DNA of 64,000 bases from Staphylococcus simulans (GTDB taxonomy: Bacteria; Bacillota; Bacilli; Staphylococcales; Staphylococcaceae), in assembly GCF_002902285.1 (NCBI RefSeq), contig NZ_PPRU01000015.1:62001-126000 (forward strand), in the 5' to 3' direction. The position numbers and the translations under genes were made by a program. The notes below the pieces were generated by a model. That model had not been told where the DNA came from. It did not search any database and worked only from the letters and a program-made list of their open reading frames with translations. Shown piece after piece: positions 1-8,735 of this stretch; positions within the stretch are counted from its first letter, which is position 1, and each line of letters opens with the position of its first letter.

Positions 1-70
1 CTTTGACCGTCGTGTGGATATTGTCGATGGTAAAGTCAATAAGGATAAGAAAGGGGTAATTGATGTATGA
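1..70 (+). CDS. ABC transporter ATPase, C-terminal fragment (FetA/YbbL type)
   Basis: The reading frame is open from the window edge and ends in TGA at 68-70, giving about 22 residues (FDRRVDIVDGKV...). This fits the tail of an ABC ATPase. The stop overlaps the ATG of the next gene (ATGA), which indicates translational coupling with the FetB-like permease. No catalytic motif is inside the window, so the ATPase assignment rests on the partner gene. Confidence 0.6.
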   Translation, partial: FDRRVDIVDGKVNKDKKGVIDV

Positions 71-846
71 GTACAACAGCCTTAGCTCTGACGGCACTGT
101 TATTAATTATCCCGATTGCAGTCTCTATTAAAGAGAAATTAAACATAGCAAAAGATTTAATCATCGCATCGATTCGTGCAGTGATTCAGTTAGTCATCTT
201 AGGTTACATTCTGCATTTCATATTTGATTTGGATGAACCGTGGATTTTAATTTTATTCGTCTTAATCATTATTATTAACGCGTCATGGAATACAATCAGT
301 CGTGCATCTAAAGTGATGCACCATGTCTTTTGGATTTCATTTGTATCTATCTTTATCGGTACCGCAATTCCATTAGCCGTGATTGTCTTTGTGGGCGCTA
401 TTAAATTTACCGGTAATGAATTGATCCCCATCGCAGGGATGCTTGCGAATAATGGATTAATTGCGATTAACCTTGCGTATCAAAACTTAGATCGTGCTTT
501 TGTAAAAGAATACGGTACAATCGAATGTAAACTTGCATTAGCCGCAACACCGAAGTTAGCGTCTAAATCAGCAGTAAGAGAAAGTATTAAACTTGCGATT
601 GTCCCAACGATTGATTCAGTGAAAACATATGGTTTAGTTTCTATTCCAGGGATGATGACAGGTATGATTATTAGTGGCGTGGATCCGCTTCAAGCCATCA
701 AATTCCAACTCTTAGTTGTCTTTATCCATACCACTGCGACAATCACAACAGCACTCATCGCAACATATCTAAGTTATAAACAATTCTTTAACCATCGTCA
801 TCAACTCATCGGCAGTATGATGGAAGATGAAGACGATGATAACTAA
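67..846 (+). CDS. FetB/UPF0014-family ABC permease (putative metal export)
   Basis: 259-residue integral membrane protein with about seven hydrophobic segments. The family's conserved central stretch IAGMLANNGLIAINL is present, as is the region IPGMMTGMIISGVDPLQA near residues 195-210. UPF0014 proteins pair with an ATPase; in E. coli FetAB has been linked to iron export. The start overlaps the stop of the upstream ATPase fragment by four bases, so the two form one operon, closed by a terminator at 857-908. The C-terminus ends in an acidic run (MEDEDDD). The substrate cannot be told from sequence. Confidence 0.8.
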   Translation: MSTTALALTALLLIIPIAVSIKEKLNIAKDLIIASIRAVIQLVILGYILHFIFDLDEPWILILFVLIIIINASWNTISRASKVMHHVFWISFVSIFIGTAIPLAVIVFVGAIKFTGNELIPIAGMLANNGLIAINLAYQNLDRAFVKEYGTIECKLALAATPKLASKSAVRESIKLAIVPTIDSVKTYGLVSIPGMMTGMIISGVDPLQAIKFQLLVVFIHTTATITTALIATYLSYKQFFNHRHQLIGSMMEDEDDDN

Positions 847-856
847 ATCTACAATA

Positions 857-908
857 AACAGAGCTGTAAAGCTGGGAAACTATTTCTGCTTTACAGCTCT
901 GTTTTTTT
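857..908 (+). terminator. Rho-independent terminator after fetB-like gene
   Basis: A perfect stem (AACAGAGCTGTAAAGC pairing with GCTTTACAGCTCTGTT) is followed by a T run at 901-908. Confidence 0.9.
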
Positions 909-1017
909 AGCGAATATTGAAAAATAAATTCATCCACTTACATTTTGATTTCAATTCAACTATAATGGAAAGGTTGAAAATATTAATTTTACATACAAAA
1001 GAGAGGAGGCAAAGAGA

Positions 1018-2181
1018 ATGTCAGTTATGAGAATAGTGACGTTTATTATCAGTGTGTTTATTGTCGGCATGGTCGAAATGATGGTTGCTGGGATAATGAA
1101 TTTAATGAGCGCGGATTTACATGTTTCAGAAGCGTGGATTGGCCAATTAGTGACGTTATACGCAGTTACTTTCGCCGTTTGCGGCCCGATTCTAGTCAAA
1201 GTTACTAATCGTTTCAGTGCGAAAACAGTATTACTTTGGACCATTGCAGTCTTTGTCTTCGGTAATGCGTTAATTGCGGTATCACCGAATTTCACATTAC
1301 TGATTATCGGACGTATTATTTCTTCAGCTGCCGCAGCTTTGATTATTGTTAAAATTTTAGCGCTGACAGCTATGCTGACGGCACCACAGAACCGCGGTAA
1401 AATGATTGGTATTGTGTATTCAGGATTCAGTGGTGCGAATGTCTTCGGCGTACCGATCGGAACGATGCTTGGAGGATGGCTCGGTTGGCGCGCGACGTTC
1501 GTTTTTATTATCGTGGTTAGTGTTGTAGCTGCTTTCTTAATGATGCGTTACTTACCGACACCTGCTGAACTGTCAGCTGTGTCAGGTGATACATCTGATA
1601 CGTCGTCACAATACAAAATTTTAAACCGTGCAGAAATCATTAAATATTTAGCAGTGACCTTTATGTTGCTGACTGCGAATTCAATTACGTTTGTCTACAT
1701 TAATCCGTTGATGCTGACAAATGGTTATGACATTCAATTTGTCTCTATTATATTATTAGTAAATGGAATTGCCGGAACATTAGGGACATCCATGGGTGGT
1801 TTCCTTGCAGATAAATTAACTAGTAAGACTTGGTTATTAATTGCCGCAATTGCGTTTACGTTATCTTTAGCCGCAGTTAACTGGTTTATTACGAATTCTA
1901 TCATCATTGTATTAATCATCTTTATTTGGAATATCATGGAATGGAGTACTAACCCAGCCGTACAAAGTGGTTTGATCGACCACGTGAAAGGCGATGCGAG
2001 CCAAGTGCTCAGCTGGAATATGTCTAGTTTAAACGCAGGTATTGCAGCGGGCGGTATGATTGGTGGCTTAATCGTCTCAAATATCGGTGTACATGCGGTT
2101 GCTTATAGTTCAAGTATCTTAGGCATTGTGATTGTATTAATTGTCTTAAGTATTAAACAAACACAAAAGCCACAAATATAA
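1018..2181 (+). CDS. MFS transporter, DHA1 family (PbuE/AraJ-like efflux)
   Basis: 387 residues with about 12 hydrophobic segments, the size and pattern of the AraJ/PbuE branch of the drug:H+ antiporter-1 group. The N-terminal region VGMVEMMVAGIMNLMSADL and the later NRGKMIGIVYSGFSGAN segment resemble B. subtilis PbuE, a purine exporter. Close relatives export sugars, drugs or nucleobases, so no substrate is given. The ATG follows GAGAGGAGG at good spacing. The gene stands alone between two terminators. Confidence 0.75.
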   Translation: MSVMRIVTFIISVFIVGMVEMMVAGIMNLMSADLHVSEAWIGQLVTLYAVTFAVCGPILVKVTNRFSAKTVLLWTIAVFVFGNALIAVSPNFTLLIIGRIISSAAAALIIVKILALTAMLTAPQNRGKMIGIVYSGFSGANVFGVPIGTMLGGWLGWRATFVFIIVVSVVAAFLMMRYLPTPAELSAVSGDTSDTSSQYKILNRAEIIKYLAVTFMLLTANSITFVYINPLMLTNGYDIQFVSIILLVNGIAGTLGTSMGGFLADKLTSKTWLLIAAIAFTLSLAAVNWFITNSIIIVLIIFIWNIMEWSTNPAVQSGLIDHVKGDASQVLSWNMSSLNAGIAAGGMIGGLIVSNIGVHAVAYSSSILGIVIVLIVLSIKQTQKPQI

Positions 2182-2184
2182 ACA

Positions 2185-2219
2185 AAACGCTTAATCCAAT
2201 TTTGGGTTAAGCGTTTTTC
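2185..2219. terminator. Bidirectional terminator between convergent genes
   Basis: AAAACGCTTAA pairs with TTAAGCGTTTT around a short loop. T runs occur on both strands, and the stem sits between the MFS gene and the convergent esterase gene. Confidence 0.85.
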
Positions 2220-3602
2220 TTATTCGAAAATATAAGCATCTTCAATTGTTGTATAAACAGACCAATCCACATGACCCTCTGTCACAAATTTGCCTAGTGT
2301 GTCCATCATCTGTTGCATCAAAGTATGTGTATGAGGCGTTATAGGAAGATGATGAGCATGTAAAATATCTGTATGACCAAACCAAAAAATGACATCTAAA
2401 ATATGATAAGGTGTTTTAAAATTTTGAGATGCTGGTGCACTCCAATTAAAACAGTAGAGCCATTTCTTCTTATATTGATAATGATCTAACCAACGTAAGG
2501 ATGGTTGTTTAAATTCATAATAGGTGATTGCTTCTGATTGGCCTTTGCCCGTTGTGATATCAAAGGCAGCTGTATTTACGGTTACATCATTATTTTTCAT
2601 GATTTCTAAAAAGCGCTCAGGTGCTAACTTGCGTGATTCATTACGGATATAACAATCACCTTCTTGTTCAGTGAAACCCACTAACACAGGCCACTTGTCA
2701 GGGGTTGTATCTACCATAGTGGATTCATCAAAGATAGGACTGTAAATTAATTCTAAACCTTTAGAAGGTCTGTACTGCGCTAAATCTTCTTCTAGCGCAT
2801 GCATCATTTGATGTGTTGAGAGTGCTGCTAAGTTGGTAGTGTCATAAAGTTTTGTGACTGTGTTCAGAAAATGTTGCGCAGTGTTTTGACTGTGTTGTAC
2901 CTCATCAAAACGTAATGGGCCACTCATTAAGACCGCTTTATGAAAAAGAAGTTGTGCTGCTTTTAGATGCATTAATGCTTGAATACTCATGGCACCTGCA
3001 GACTGTCCACACAAAGTGATGTTGTTAGAATCTCCACCGAAGTCTTCGATGAATTGGTTGACCCACAATAATGCGGTGAATTGATCGGATAAGCCGCAGT
3101 TCATATCGTAATCTTCATGAATCGCATTAAAATTCAAATAGCCGAGTGCACCTAAACGATAGTTGAACGTAATGACAATGACTTGCGCATGTTCAGCGAA
3201 GGCTTGTGGGTTATAAAGTTCAGCTGAACCGTGACCATTGAGATAACCGCCGCCATAAAACCAAATCATAACTGGTAATTTTTGATTGAAAGAAGCGGCG
3301 ATGGGTTTCCAAATATTTAAATATAAGCAATCTTCGCTTTGGTGTTTAATCTTAGGCACTTGTGTGTCTTCAGGATGTGTAGAGAAAAACGCTTCAAGTT
3401 TATTAAAGGGTTGGGGCGGAATGGCTTTAAATTGATCAGCATGTAAAGGCTCTGACCATGTTGTTTTAAGTTCAGCATGTTTAAAGCGTCTTTCGTTAAT
3501 GGGCGGATAAGCGTAAGGAATACCAAAATACGTTTCACAGTGTTGTTTAATTTGTCCGATAATCGTGCCTGCTTTTGTGTGTCTTGTAATAGATGTCATC
3601 AT
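2220..3602 (-). CDS. Type-B carboxylesterase (PnbA-like alpha/beta hydrolase)
   Basis: 460 residues, predicted cytoplasmic (no signal peptide). The carboxylesterase-B signatures are in order: FGIPYA near 26-31, SEDCLYLN at 89-96, oxyanion-hole GGG at 117-119, and nucleophile elbow GQSAGA with Ser201. A PYHILDVIFWFG stretch near 395-410 fits the catalytic His region. These enzymes hydrolyse carboxylic esters such as p-nitrobenzyl esters; the natural substrate is unknown. It is slightly shorter than the usual 480-500 residues. Two Met codons open the frame; the ATG at 3602 is best spaced from AAAGGAG. Confidence 0.85.
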   Translation of the reverse strand: MMTSITRHTKAGTIIGQIKQHCETYFGIPYAYPPINERRFKHAELKTTWSEPLHADQFKAIPPQPFNKLEAFFSTHPEDTQVPKIKHQSEDCLYLNIWKPIAASFNQKLPVMIWFYGGGYLNGHGSAELYNPQAFAEHAQVIVITFNYRLGALGYLNFNAIHEDYDMNCGLSDQFTALLWVNQFIEDFGGDSNNITLCGQSAGAMSIQALMHLKAAQLLFHKAVLMSGPLRFDEVQHSQNTAQHFLNTVTKLYDTTNLAALSTHQMMHALEEDLAQYRPSKGLELIYSPIFDESTMVDTTPDKWPVLVGFTEQEGDCYIRNESRKLAPERFLEIMKNNDVTVNTAAFDITTGKGQSEAITYYEFKQPSLRWLDHYQYKKKWLYCFNWSAPASQNFKTPYHILDVIFWFGHTDILHAHHLPITPHTHTLMQQMMDTLGKFVTEGHVDWSVYTTIEDAYIFE

Positions 3603-3629
3603 ACTCGCTCCTTTCCTCTAACATAGCAT

Positions 3630-3674
3630 AAAAAAAGAAACAGCTGAGAGACATAACATCTGTTCAGCTGTTTC
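3630..3674 (-). terminator. Terminator downstream of APC permease gene
   Basis: Read on the minus strand, GAAACAGCTGAACAG pairs with CTCAGCTGTTTC and is followed by a run of T. It lies between the permease stop and the esterase start. Confidence 0.8.
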
Positions 3675-3681
3675 ATATCAT

Positions 3682-5319
3682 TTATTGTGATGAAGTTTTA
3701 GCTTCTGCTTGGCTAGAAATATCTTTTTCTAAAGTTTGGTTGATTTCTACTGCGTTCTTATAGTACTTACTTTCAAAGTAACTGCCGATACCGATTTTAT
3801 AGAAGACTAAAGCGACGATAATAATGACTATAAAGTCATATGGATAATGAATCCAGTTAATACCGTTAAAGTCTTTACTGCCGATAAAGGATAGTCCAGA
3901 AAGTACAAGTAAATAGATAATCAACCATAGACTGCCACGCAATTGATTGCGAGTGTTTTCCCAGTTTAATTTGTATTCATAGAAGAAGTACATCGGTAAA
4001 CCTAGAATAATGATAAAGATAACTTTCGCAGTCGTCGGCCACATTGCCCAATAAATCGCAAGTGACGTTAAGGCGAACGATAAAGGTGCTGCTATTTTCA
4101 AGAAGCGTGCTTTAAATGGACGATGAAGTTTTGGACCCATCTTTCTTAAAGCCATCGCTGTTGTCGGTCCTGTTAAATACGCAACTAATGTTGAGGTTGC
4201 AATCACGGTTGCGAGTGTACCCCAAGATCTGAATAACGTCACCATAACCATTGCTAGAATGGCATTGACAATAATTGCGACTCTTGGAATATTATATTGT
4301 TTGTTGATACGGCCTAAAATTTTAGGAATATGTCCATTTTTCTCCATAGCGTTTAATACACGACCTGTTGAAGCAACGAATGAGACCCCAGTTCCAAATG
4401 GTGAAACGAATGCTTCAATGTATAGTAAAATCGCTAGCCAATTCAAGTTTAATAAGATAGCTAAGTCAGCGAAAGGTGAATTGAATTGAATACCTTTCCA
4501 ACCTTTATCAGCGACCATATTTTCAGGCATAGATGTAATAAACACACTTTGTAGAACGACATATAATAACGCAGTTAATGATAAACAAATCACGATACCG
4601 CGTAAAATGTTTTTCTCTGGTTTTTCAATTTCAGCACCCATGTTAATTATGGTTTGGAACGCGTTGAATGAAAAGATAATTCCTGATACTGTAACTGCCG
4701 CAAATATCGGTGCAGTACCATAAGGAATGAAACTGCTTAATGAATGACCATAGTTTCCTGGATGGAAACCTGATAGTAATAATAAGATGACTGTTAACGT
4801 CGGTACACCTAATTTAAAGAATGAGATTAAACTTGTAAAAGATGTAAGAACTTTCACTGACCAATAGTTCAACAGTGAAAAGATAATAATAATGACATAT
4901 ACAGCGAATAAACCAATATTACTGATTGTACCGTCTTTCATCAGAACACTTGTGAACTTTGCCCACTCCCAAGGCCAAGAACTCATGTATTGTACAGCAG
5001 ATACGGCTTCAATCGGGATAATCGTAACTAAAGCAACCCAGTTCGCCCAAGAGGCGATAAAGCCGAGTAATGAACCGTGTGTATATTGTGCATAGTTGCT
5101 CATCCCGCCAGATTGCGGCAGCATTGTCGCGACTTCTATATAGTTATATGCGACTAAACTGATGATGATGAAACCAATCACCCATGAAAAGATTGCTGCA
5201 GGACCTGCAACAGATGAAGCTTCCCATGCCCCGAACAGCCAACCTGAACCGATTAATGAACCAAGTCCAAGTAACACAAGCTGTGACAGGCTGATTTTAC
5301 CACTATTAGTTTGTTTCAT
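3682..5319 (-). CDS. APC-superfamily amino acid permease (aspartate:proton symporter-like)
   Basis: 545 residues, about 12-14 hydrophobic segments. The N-terminal APC motif GLGSLIGSGWLFG is near residues 17-29, and the amino-acid contact region FNAFQTIINMGAEIEKPEKN is typical of the YveA/AspP and YfnA branch. The frame is open a further 34 codons upstream. The start at 5319 is preferred because TTAGGAG lies about seven bases before it and the protein then begins MKQTNSGKISL like its staphylococcal homologues. A sigma-A promoter lies at 5420-5447, so the extra codons would lie in the leader. Substrate is a guess by similarity. Confidence 0.75.
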   Translation of the reverse strand: MKQTNSGKISLSQLVLLGLGSLIGSGWLFGAWEASSVAGPAAIFSWVIGFIIISLVAYNYIEVATMLPQSGGMSNYAQYTHGSLLGFIASWANWVALVTIIPIEAVSAVQYMSSWPWEWAKFTSVLMKDGTISNIGLFAVYVIIIIFSLLNYWSVKVLTSFTSLISFFKLGVPTLTVILLLLSGFHPGNYGHSLSSFIPYGTAPIFAAVTVSGIIFSFNAFQTIINMGAEIEKPEKNILRGIVICLSLTALLYVVLQSVFITSMPENMVADKGWKGIQFNSPFADLAILLNLNWLAILLYIEAFVSPFGTGVSFVASTGRVLNAMEKNGHIPKILGRINKQYNIPRVAIIVNAILAMVMVTLFRSWGTLATVIATSTLVAYLTGPTTAMALRKMGPKLHRPFKARFLKIAAPLSFALTSLAIYWAMWPTTAKVIFIIILGLPMYFFYEYKLNWENTRNQLRGSLWLIIYLLVLSGLSFIGSKDFNGINWIHYPYDFIVIIIVALVFYKIGIGSYFESKYYKNAVEINQTLEKDISSQAEAKTSSQ

Positions 5320-5419
5320 AGTAAAACTCCTAAGTTTCAGAGAACATGCTCTCTTTATTTGTAAAGCAAAATAAGCTTGCTTCATTTTTATATCAGGCAA
5401 ACCTAACTCATGATAGAAC

Positions 5420-5447
5420 ATTATACGGAAAATTCAGATGACGTCAA
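5420..5447 (-). promoter_or_regulatory. Sigma-A promoter for the APC permease
   Basis: On the minus strand TTGACG (5442-5447) and TATAAT (5420-5425) are separated by 16 bp. The roughly 95-nt leader contains two short hairpins (AGAGA/TCTCT and AAGCAA/TTGCTT). Confidence 0.7.
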
Positions 5448-5796
5448 CAGGAAAAGGACAGGTTTATATTTTATGAATGAAAACGCATGAAAATACGATA
5501 TAACGGTGGTTTTTGTATATTCATTAATGGTGATAATACGTAAAAAAACTGTCGTGGCGCATTTTCTTGTTTTAATATATTTAATGATTATGCATAGAGA
5601 AAAAGTAGAAAACAAATTAAAATGCAAGAAAATCATCGCTTATAATCAAGACAATCAATGACAACTCTGGAATGAGAAAGAAAAAGAGAAAAATAAGTGA
5701 ATGAGTGTTTTAGAATACAAAAAGTGTAAAATTGAGGATTAGAAAAATAGATAAATGGCTATGGTATATTAAGCCTGTAAAAAAAGGAGCACAACA
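5448..5796. other. AT-rich intergenic region
   Basis: Between the divergent permease promoter and the YdeI-like gene. A 71-codon minus-strand open frame here has low-complexity composition and no good ribosome site, so I do not call it. A weak TATATT box at 5765-5770 may serve the following gene. Nothing else seen. Confidence 0.5.
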
Positions 5797-6393
5797 ATGA
5801 CAAAGAACAGATTAAATGATAAAGCAGAAGCATATTTCACACGTGCGCAGGAGTGGCATGATGAATATAAAGCACTACGTGCTATTATCTTGAAAAATGA
5901 AGACTTAACAGAGGATTACAAATGGATGCACCCATGTTATATCTTGAATGATAAAAATGTGGTGTTGATTCATGGTTTCAAAGATTATTGTGCATTATTG
6001 TTTCATAAGGGTGCTTTAATGAAGGATCCAGAACATAAGTTGATTCAACAAACTAAAAATGTACAAGCAGCAAGACAATTACGTTTTACATCACTTGCTC
6101 AAATCGAAGCAGAATCAGAAATGATTGCAGCTTATGTGGATGAAGCAGTGGAAATTGAGCATTCTGGTAAAAAGGTCGAAATGAAAAAGACTGAGGAGTA
6201 TGACATGCCGCAAGAATTACAAGCAGCGTTGGAAGCGGATGAACAGTTAAATGAAGCATTTAACAATCTTACTCCTGGGCGTCAGCGTCAGTATATGTAT
6301 TTTATCGGCCAAGCCAAACGGGAAGCTACAAGAAAAGCGCGTGTTGAAAAATACAAAGCTCAAATTTTAGCAGGTAAAGGTATGAATGATTAG
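5797..6393 (+). CDS. YdeI/DUF1801-type protein
   Basis: 198 residues, soluble. The N-terminal half (WMHPCYILNDKNVVLIHGFKDYCALLFHKGA) is the DUF1801/YdhG fold and the C-terminal part (NNLTPGRQRQYMYFIGQAKREATRKARVEK) is the OmdA tail seen in YdeI-type proteins. These have been loosely linked to antimicrobial peptide or stress tolerance, but the biochemical role is not established. AAAGGAG precedes the ATG by seven bases. The gene is monocistronic; no clear terminator follows. Confidence 0.75.
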   Translation: MTKNRLNDKAEAYFTRAQEWHDEYKALRAIILKNEDLTEDYKWMHPCYILNDKNVVLIHGFKDYCALLFHKGALMKDPEHKLIQQTKNVQAARQLRFTSLAQIEAESEMIAAYVDEAVEIEHSGKKVEMKKTEEYDMPQELQAALEADEQLNEAFNNLTPGRQRQYMYFIGQAKREATRKARVEKYKAQILAGKGMND

Positions 6394-6860
6394 TCGTTTT
6401 AAGTAATTTAGTTACGCGGTAGGGATTAAATATTGATTTAATCCACTCTAAATTATGAAATTTTGAAAATATGTCAATTTTTTTCAAAAAAATTCGCGAT
6501 TAATCCGACCAAATGGTTTAGTTTGTGTTATAGTTATAAAGTACACTATTAATCAAGTAAGTCGAAGATACAATTTTTAATTTATTGTATTGAACAAAAG
6601 AACAGACACTGTTGAACAGCGCTGTATTATAACGTAGTTGAGGTGAAGGTTGCAGCGCAACCGAATCTAAAGCAATTAACAAGTCATTTGCGACTTTGTT
6701 TAGGAACTTATCCGTTAAGTTATTGAAACATTGGGCAAGTGATTTTTTTATTGACTGCTTTTAGGGTGTGTACAGAGAACAATAGACAGACTGTTCTTTA
6801 CTCACAACTTAGAACTTACTTTAGGCTTAAACAAATTCGATAAAGAAAGGAATTACTTTA
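6394..6860 (+). promoter_or_regulatory. Long palindrome-rich leader/upstream region of opuC
   Basis: 467 bp without a gene. It holds several perfect inverted repeats: AACAG-ACA-CTGTT (6601-6613), ACAGCGCTGT (6616-6625), GGTTGC-AGC-GCAACC (6648-6662) and AGAACA...TGTTCT (6776-6797). A -10-like TATAGTTATAAA lies at 6530-6540 but no good -35 matches it. The repeats could be operator sites or elements of a structured 5' leader. I recognise no known riboswitch class. Confidence 0.5.
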
Positions 6861-8075
6861 ATGCTTAGTATTAAGAACTTATCTAAGGTTTACCCTGGAG
6901 GTAAAAAAGCGGTAGATGATATCTCGCTTGATATTCAATCAGGGGAATTTGTTGCATTTATTGGTACAAGTGGTAGTGGTAAAACAACTGCTTTACGTAT
7001 GATCAATCGTATGATTGAAGCAACGAAAGGACAAATTACGATTGATGGCAAAGATGTCAGAAAGATGAATGCGGTAGAATTACGCCGCAGTATTGGTTAT
7101 GTGATTCAACAAATCGGTTTAATGCCGCACATGACAATCAAAGAAAACATTGTACTGGTTCCAAAATTATTAAAATGGCCAGAAGAAAAGAAAGATAAAA
7201 AAGCACGTGAGTTAATTAAATTAGTTGACTTACCAGAAGAATACTTAGATCGTTATCCATCTGAATTATCAGGCGGACAACAACAACGTATCGGGGTTGT
7301 ACGTGCTTTAGCAGCTGAACAAGACATTATCTTAATGGATGAACCGTTCGGTGCTTTAGACCCGATTACACGTGATACATTACAAGACTTAGTTAAAGAG
7401 TTACAACAAAAACTAGGTAAAACATTTGTTTTCGTTACACATGATATGGATGAAGCAATCAAACTTGCAGATAAGATTTGTATTATGTCTGAAGGTAAAG
7501 TCGTTCAATTCGACACACCAGATAATATTTTACGTCATCCAGCGAATGACTTCGTACGTGATTTCATCGGTCAAAACCGCTTGATTCAAGACCGTCCGAA
7601 TATGCGTACAGTAGAAGATGCGATGATTAAACCAATTACAGTTCGTGCAGACGATTCATTAAACCATGCGGTTGATGTGATGCGTCGTCATCGTATCGAT
7701 ACAATCTTTGTAGTAACTAACCAAGACAGATTCTTAGGTTACATGGATATTGAAGATATCAACCAAGGATTACGTGCAGGTAAAGAACTGATTGATACAA
7801 TGCAACGTGATATTTATCGCGTAAACGTGAATAGTAAATTACAAGACACAGTACGTACTATTTTAAAACGTAACGTACGTAACGTGCCGGTGGTTGATGA
7901 TCACGACACATTAGTCGGTTTAATCACACGTGCCAACTTAGTAGATATTGTTTATGACAGCATTTGGGGTGAAGGTGCTGAAGAAGCGCTACAAGAATCT
8001 GAAGCATCAGGTATTAAAGAAGCACCGGTAGAAATGGATCACGAAAAAACGTCGGATGCAGGAGTTGAGCGATAA
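6861..8075 (+). CDS. opuCA: Osmolyte ABC transporter ATPase OpuCA
   Basis: 404 residues. Walker A GTSGSGKTT is at 35-43, the signature LSGGQQQR near 135, and Walker B IILMDEP near 157, followed by a tandem CBS pair from about residue 255 to 370. ATPase subunit of the carnitine/choline/glycine betaine importer used in osmoprotection. The S. aureus OpuCA CBS domain is reported to bind cyclic di-AMP, which inhibits uptake; the CBS pair here makes that likely too. It is the first gene of opuCABCD, and its stop overlaps the opuCB ATG (ATGA). The ribosome site is AAAGGA. Confidence 0.93.
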   Translation: MLSIKNLSKVYPGGKKAVDDISLDIQSGEFVAFIGTSGSGKTTALRMINRMIEATKGQITIDGKDVRKMNAVELRRSIGYVIQQIGLMPHMTIKENIVLVPKLLKWPEEKKDKKARELIKLVDLPEEYLDRYPSELSGGQQQRIGVVRALAAEQDIILMDEPFGALDPITRDTLQDLVKELQQKLGKTFVFVTHDMDEAIKLADKICIMSEGKVVQFDTPDNILRHPANDFVRDFIGQNRLIQDRPNMRTVEDAMIKPITVRADDSLNHAVDVMRRHRIDTIFVVTNQDRFLGYMDIEDINQGLRAGKELIDTMQRDIYRVNVNSKLQDTVRTILKRNVRNVPVVDDHDTLVGLITRANLVDIVYDSIWGEGAEEALQESEASGIKEAPVEMDHEKTSDAGVER

Positions 8076-8704
8076 TGAAAGAATTCCTTCAAGAATATGG
8101 CGGCGAACTGATTCAAAAGACGGGCGAACATTTCTTTATTTCTATTGTTGCGCTTCTCATCGCTATCGTCGTAGCAGTGCCGATCGGTATTTTGTTAGCT
8201 AAAACTAAAAAAGCAGCAAGTATTGTATTAACAACAGCAGGTGTGCTGCAAACGATTCCGACACTTGCAGTATTAGCCATTATGATTCCAATTTTCGGTG
8301 TAGGTAAAACACCAGCAATTATCGCATTGTTTGTGTATATCTTATTACCGATTTTAAATAACACTGTATTAGGTGTTCAAAATATCAACCCAGATGTTCG
8401 CCAAGCAGCGATCAGTATGGGAATGACAAAATTCCAACTGATGAAAGATGTTGAGATGCCTTTAGCATTACCGTTAATTCTAAGTGGTATCCGCTTATCA
8501 AGTGTGTATGTTATCAGTTGGGCAACACTTGCAAGTTATGTAGGTGCAGGCGGTTTAGGAGACTTCGTCTTCAACGGATTGAACTTATATAACCCAATCA
8601 TGATTGTGAGTGCTGCAGTACTTGTTACAGCATTAGCATTAATTGTCGATTACGTACTACGCGCAGTAGAAAAATGGGCAGTACCAAAAGGCTTAAAAGC
8701 ATAA
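8075..8704 (+). CDS. opuCB: Osmolyte ABC transporter permease OpuCB
   Basis: 209-residue membrane subunit with about five hydrophobic segments and the ABC permease EAA-like loop (NPDVRQAAISMGMTKFQLMKD, about residues 108-128) that contacts the ATPase. It is translationally coupled to opuCA by a 1-base overlap and is followed after 31 bp by the binding-protein gene. It pairs with OpuCD as the transmembrane heterodimer; the two are paralogues. Confidence 0.93.
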   Translation: MKEFLQEYGGELIQKTGEHFFISIVALLIAIVVAVPIGILLAKTKKAASIVLTTAGVLQTIPTLAVLAIMIPIFGVGKTPAIIALFVYILLPILNNTVLGVQNINPDVRQAAISMGMTKFQLMKDVEMPLALPLILSGIRLSSVYVISWATLASYVGAGGLGDFVFNGLNLYNPIMIVSAAVLVTALALIVDYVLRAVEKWAVPKGLKA

Positions 8705-8735
8705 AATATCCAGATAGGGAGGACATTGGAACTTT

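Noticed and set aside
3682..5421. Longer 579-residue version of the APC permease
   Set aside because: The extra 34 codons overlap the -10 box and have no ribosome site, whereas 5319 has TTAGGAG and aligns with homologues.
5421..5636. 71-codon minus-strand open frame
   Set aside because: No ribosome site, odd composition, and it covers the promoter side of the APC permease.
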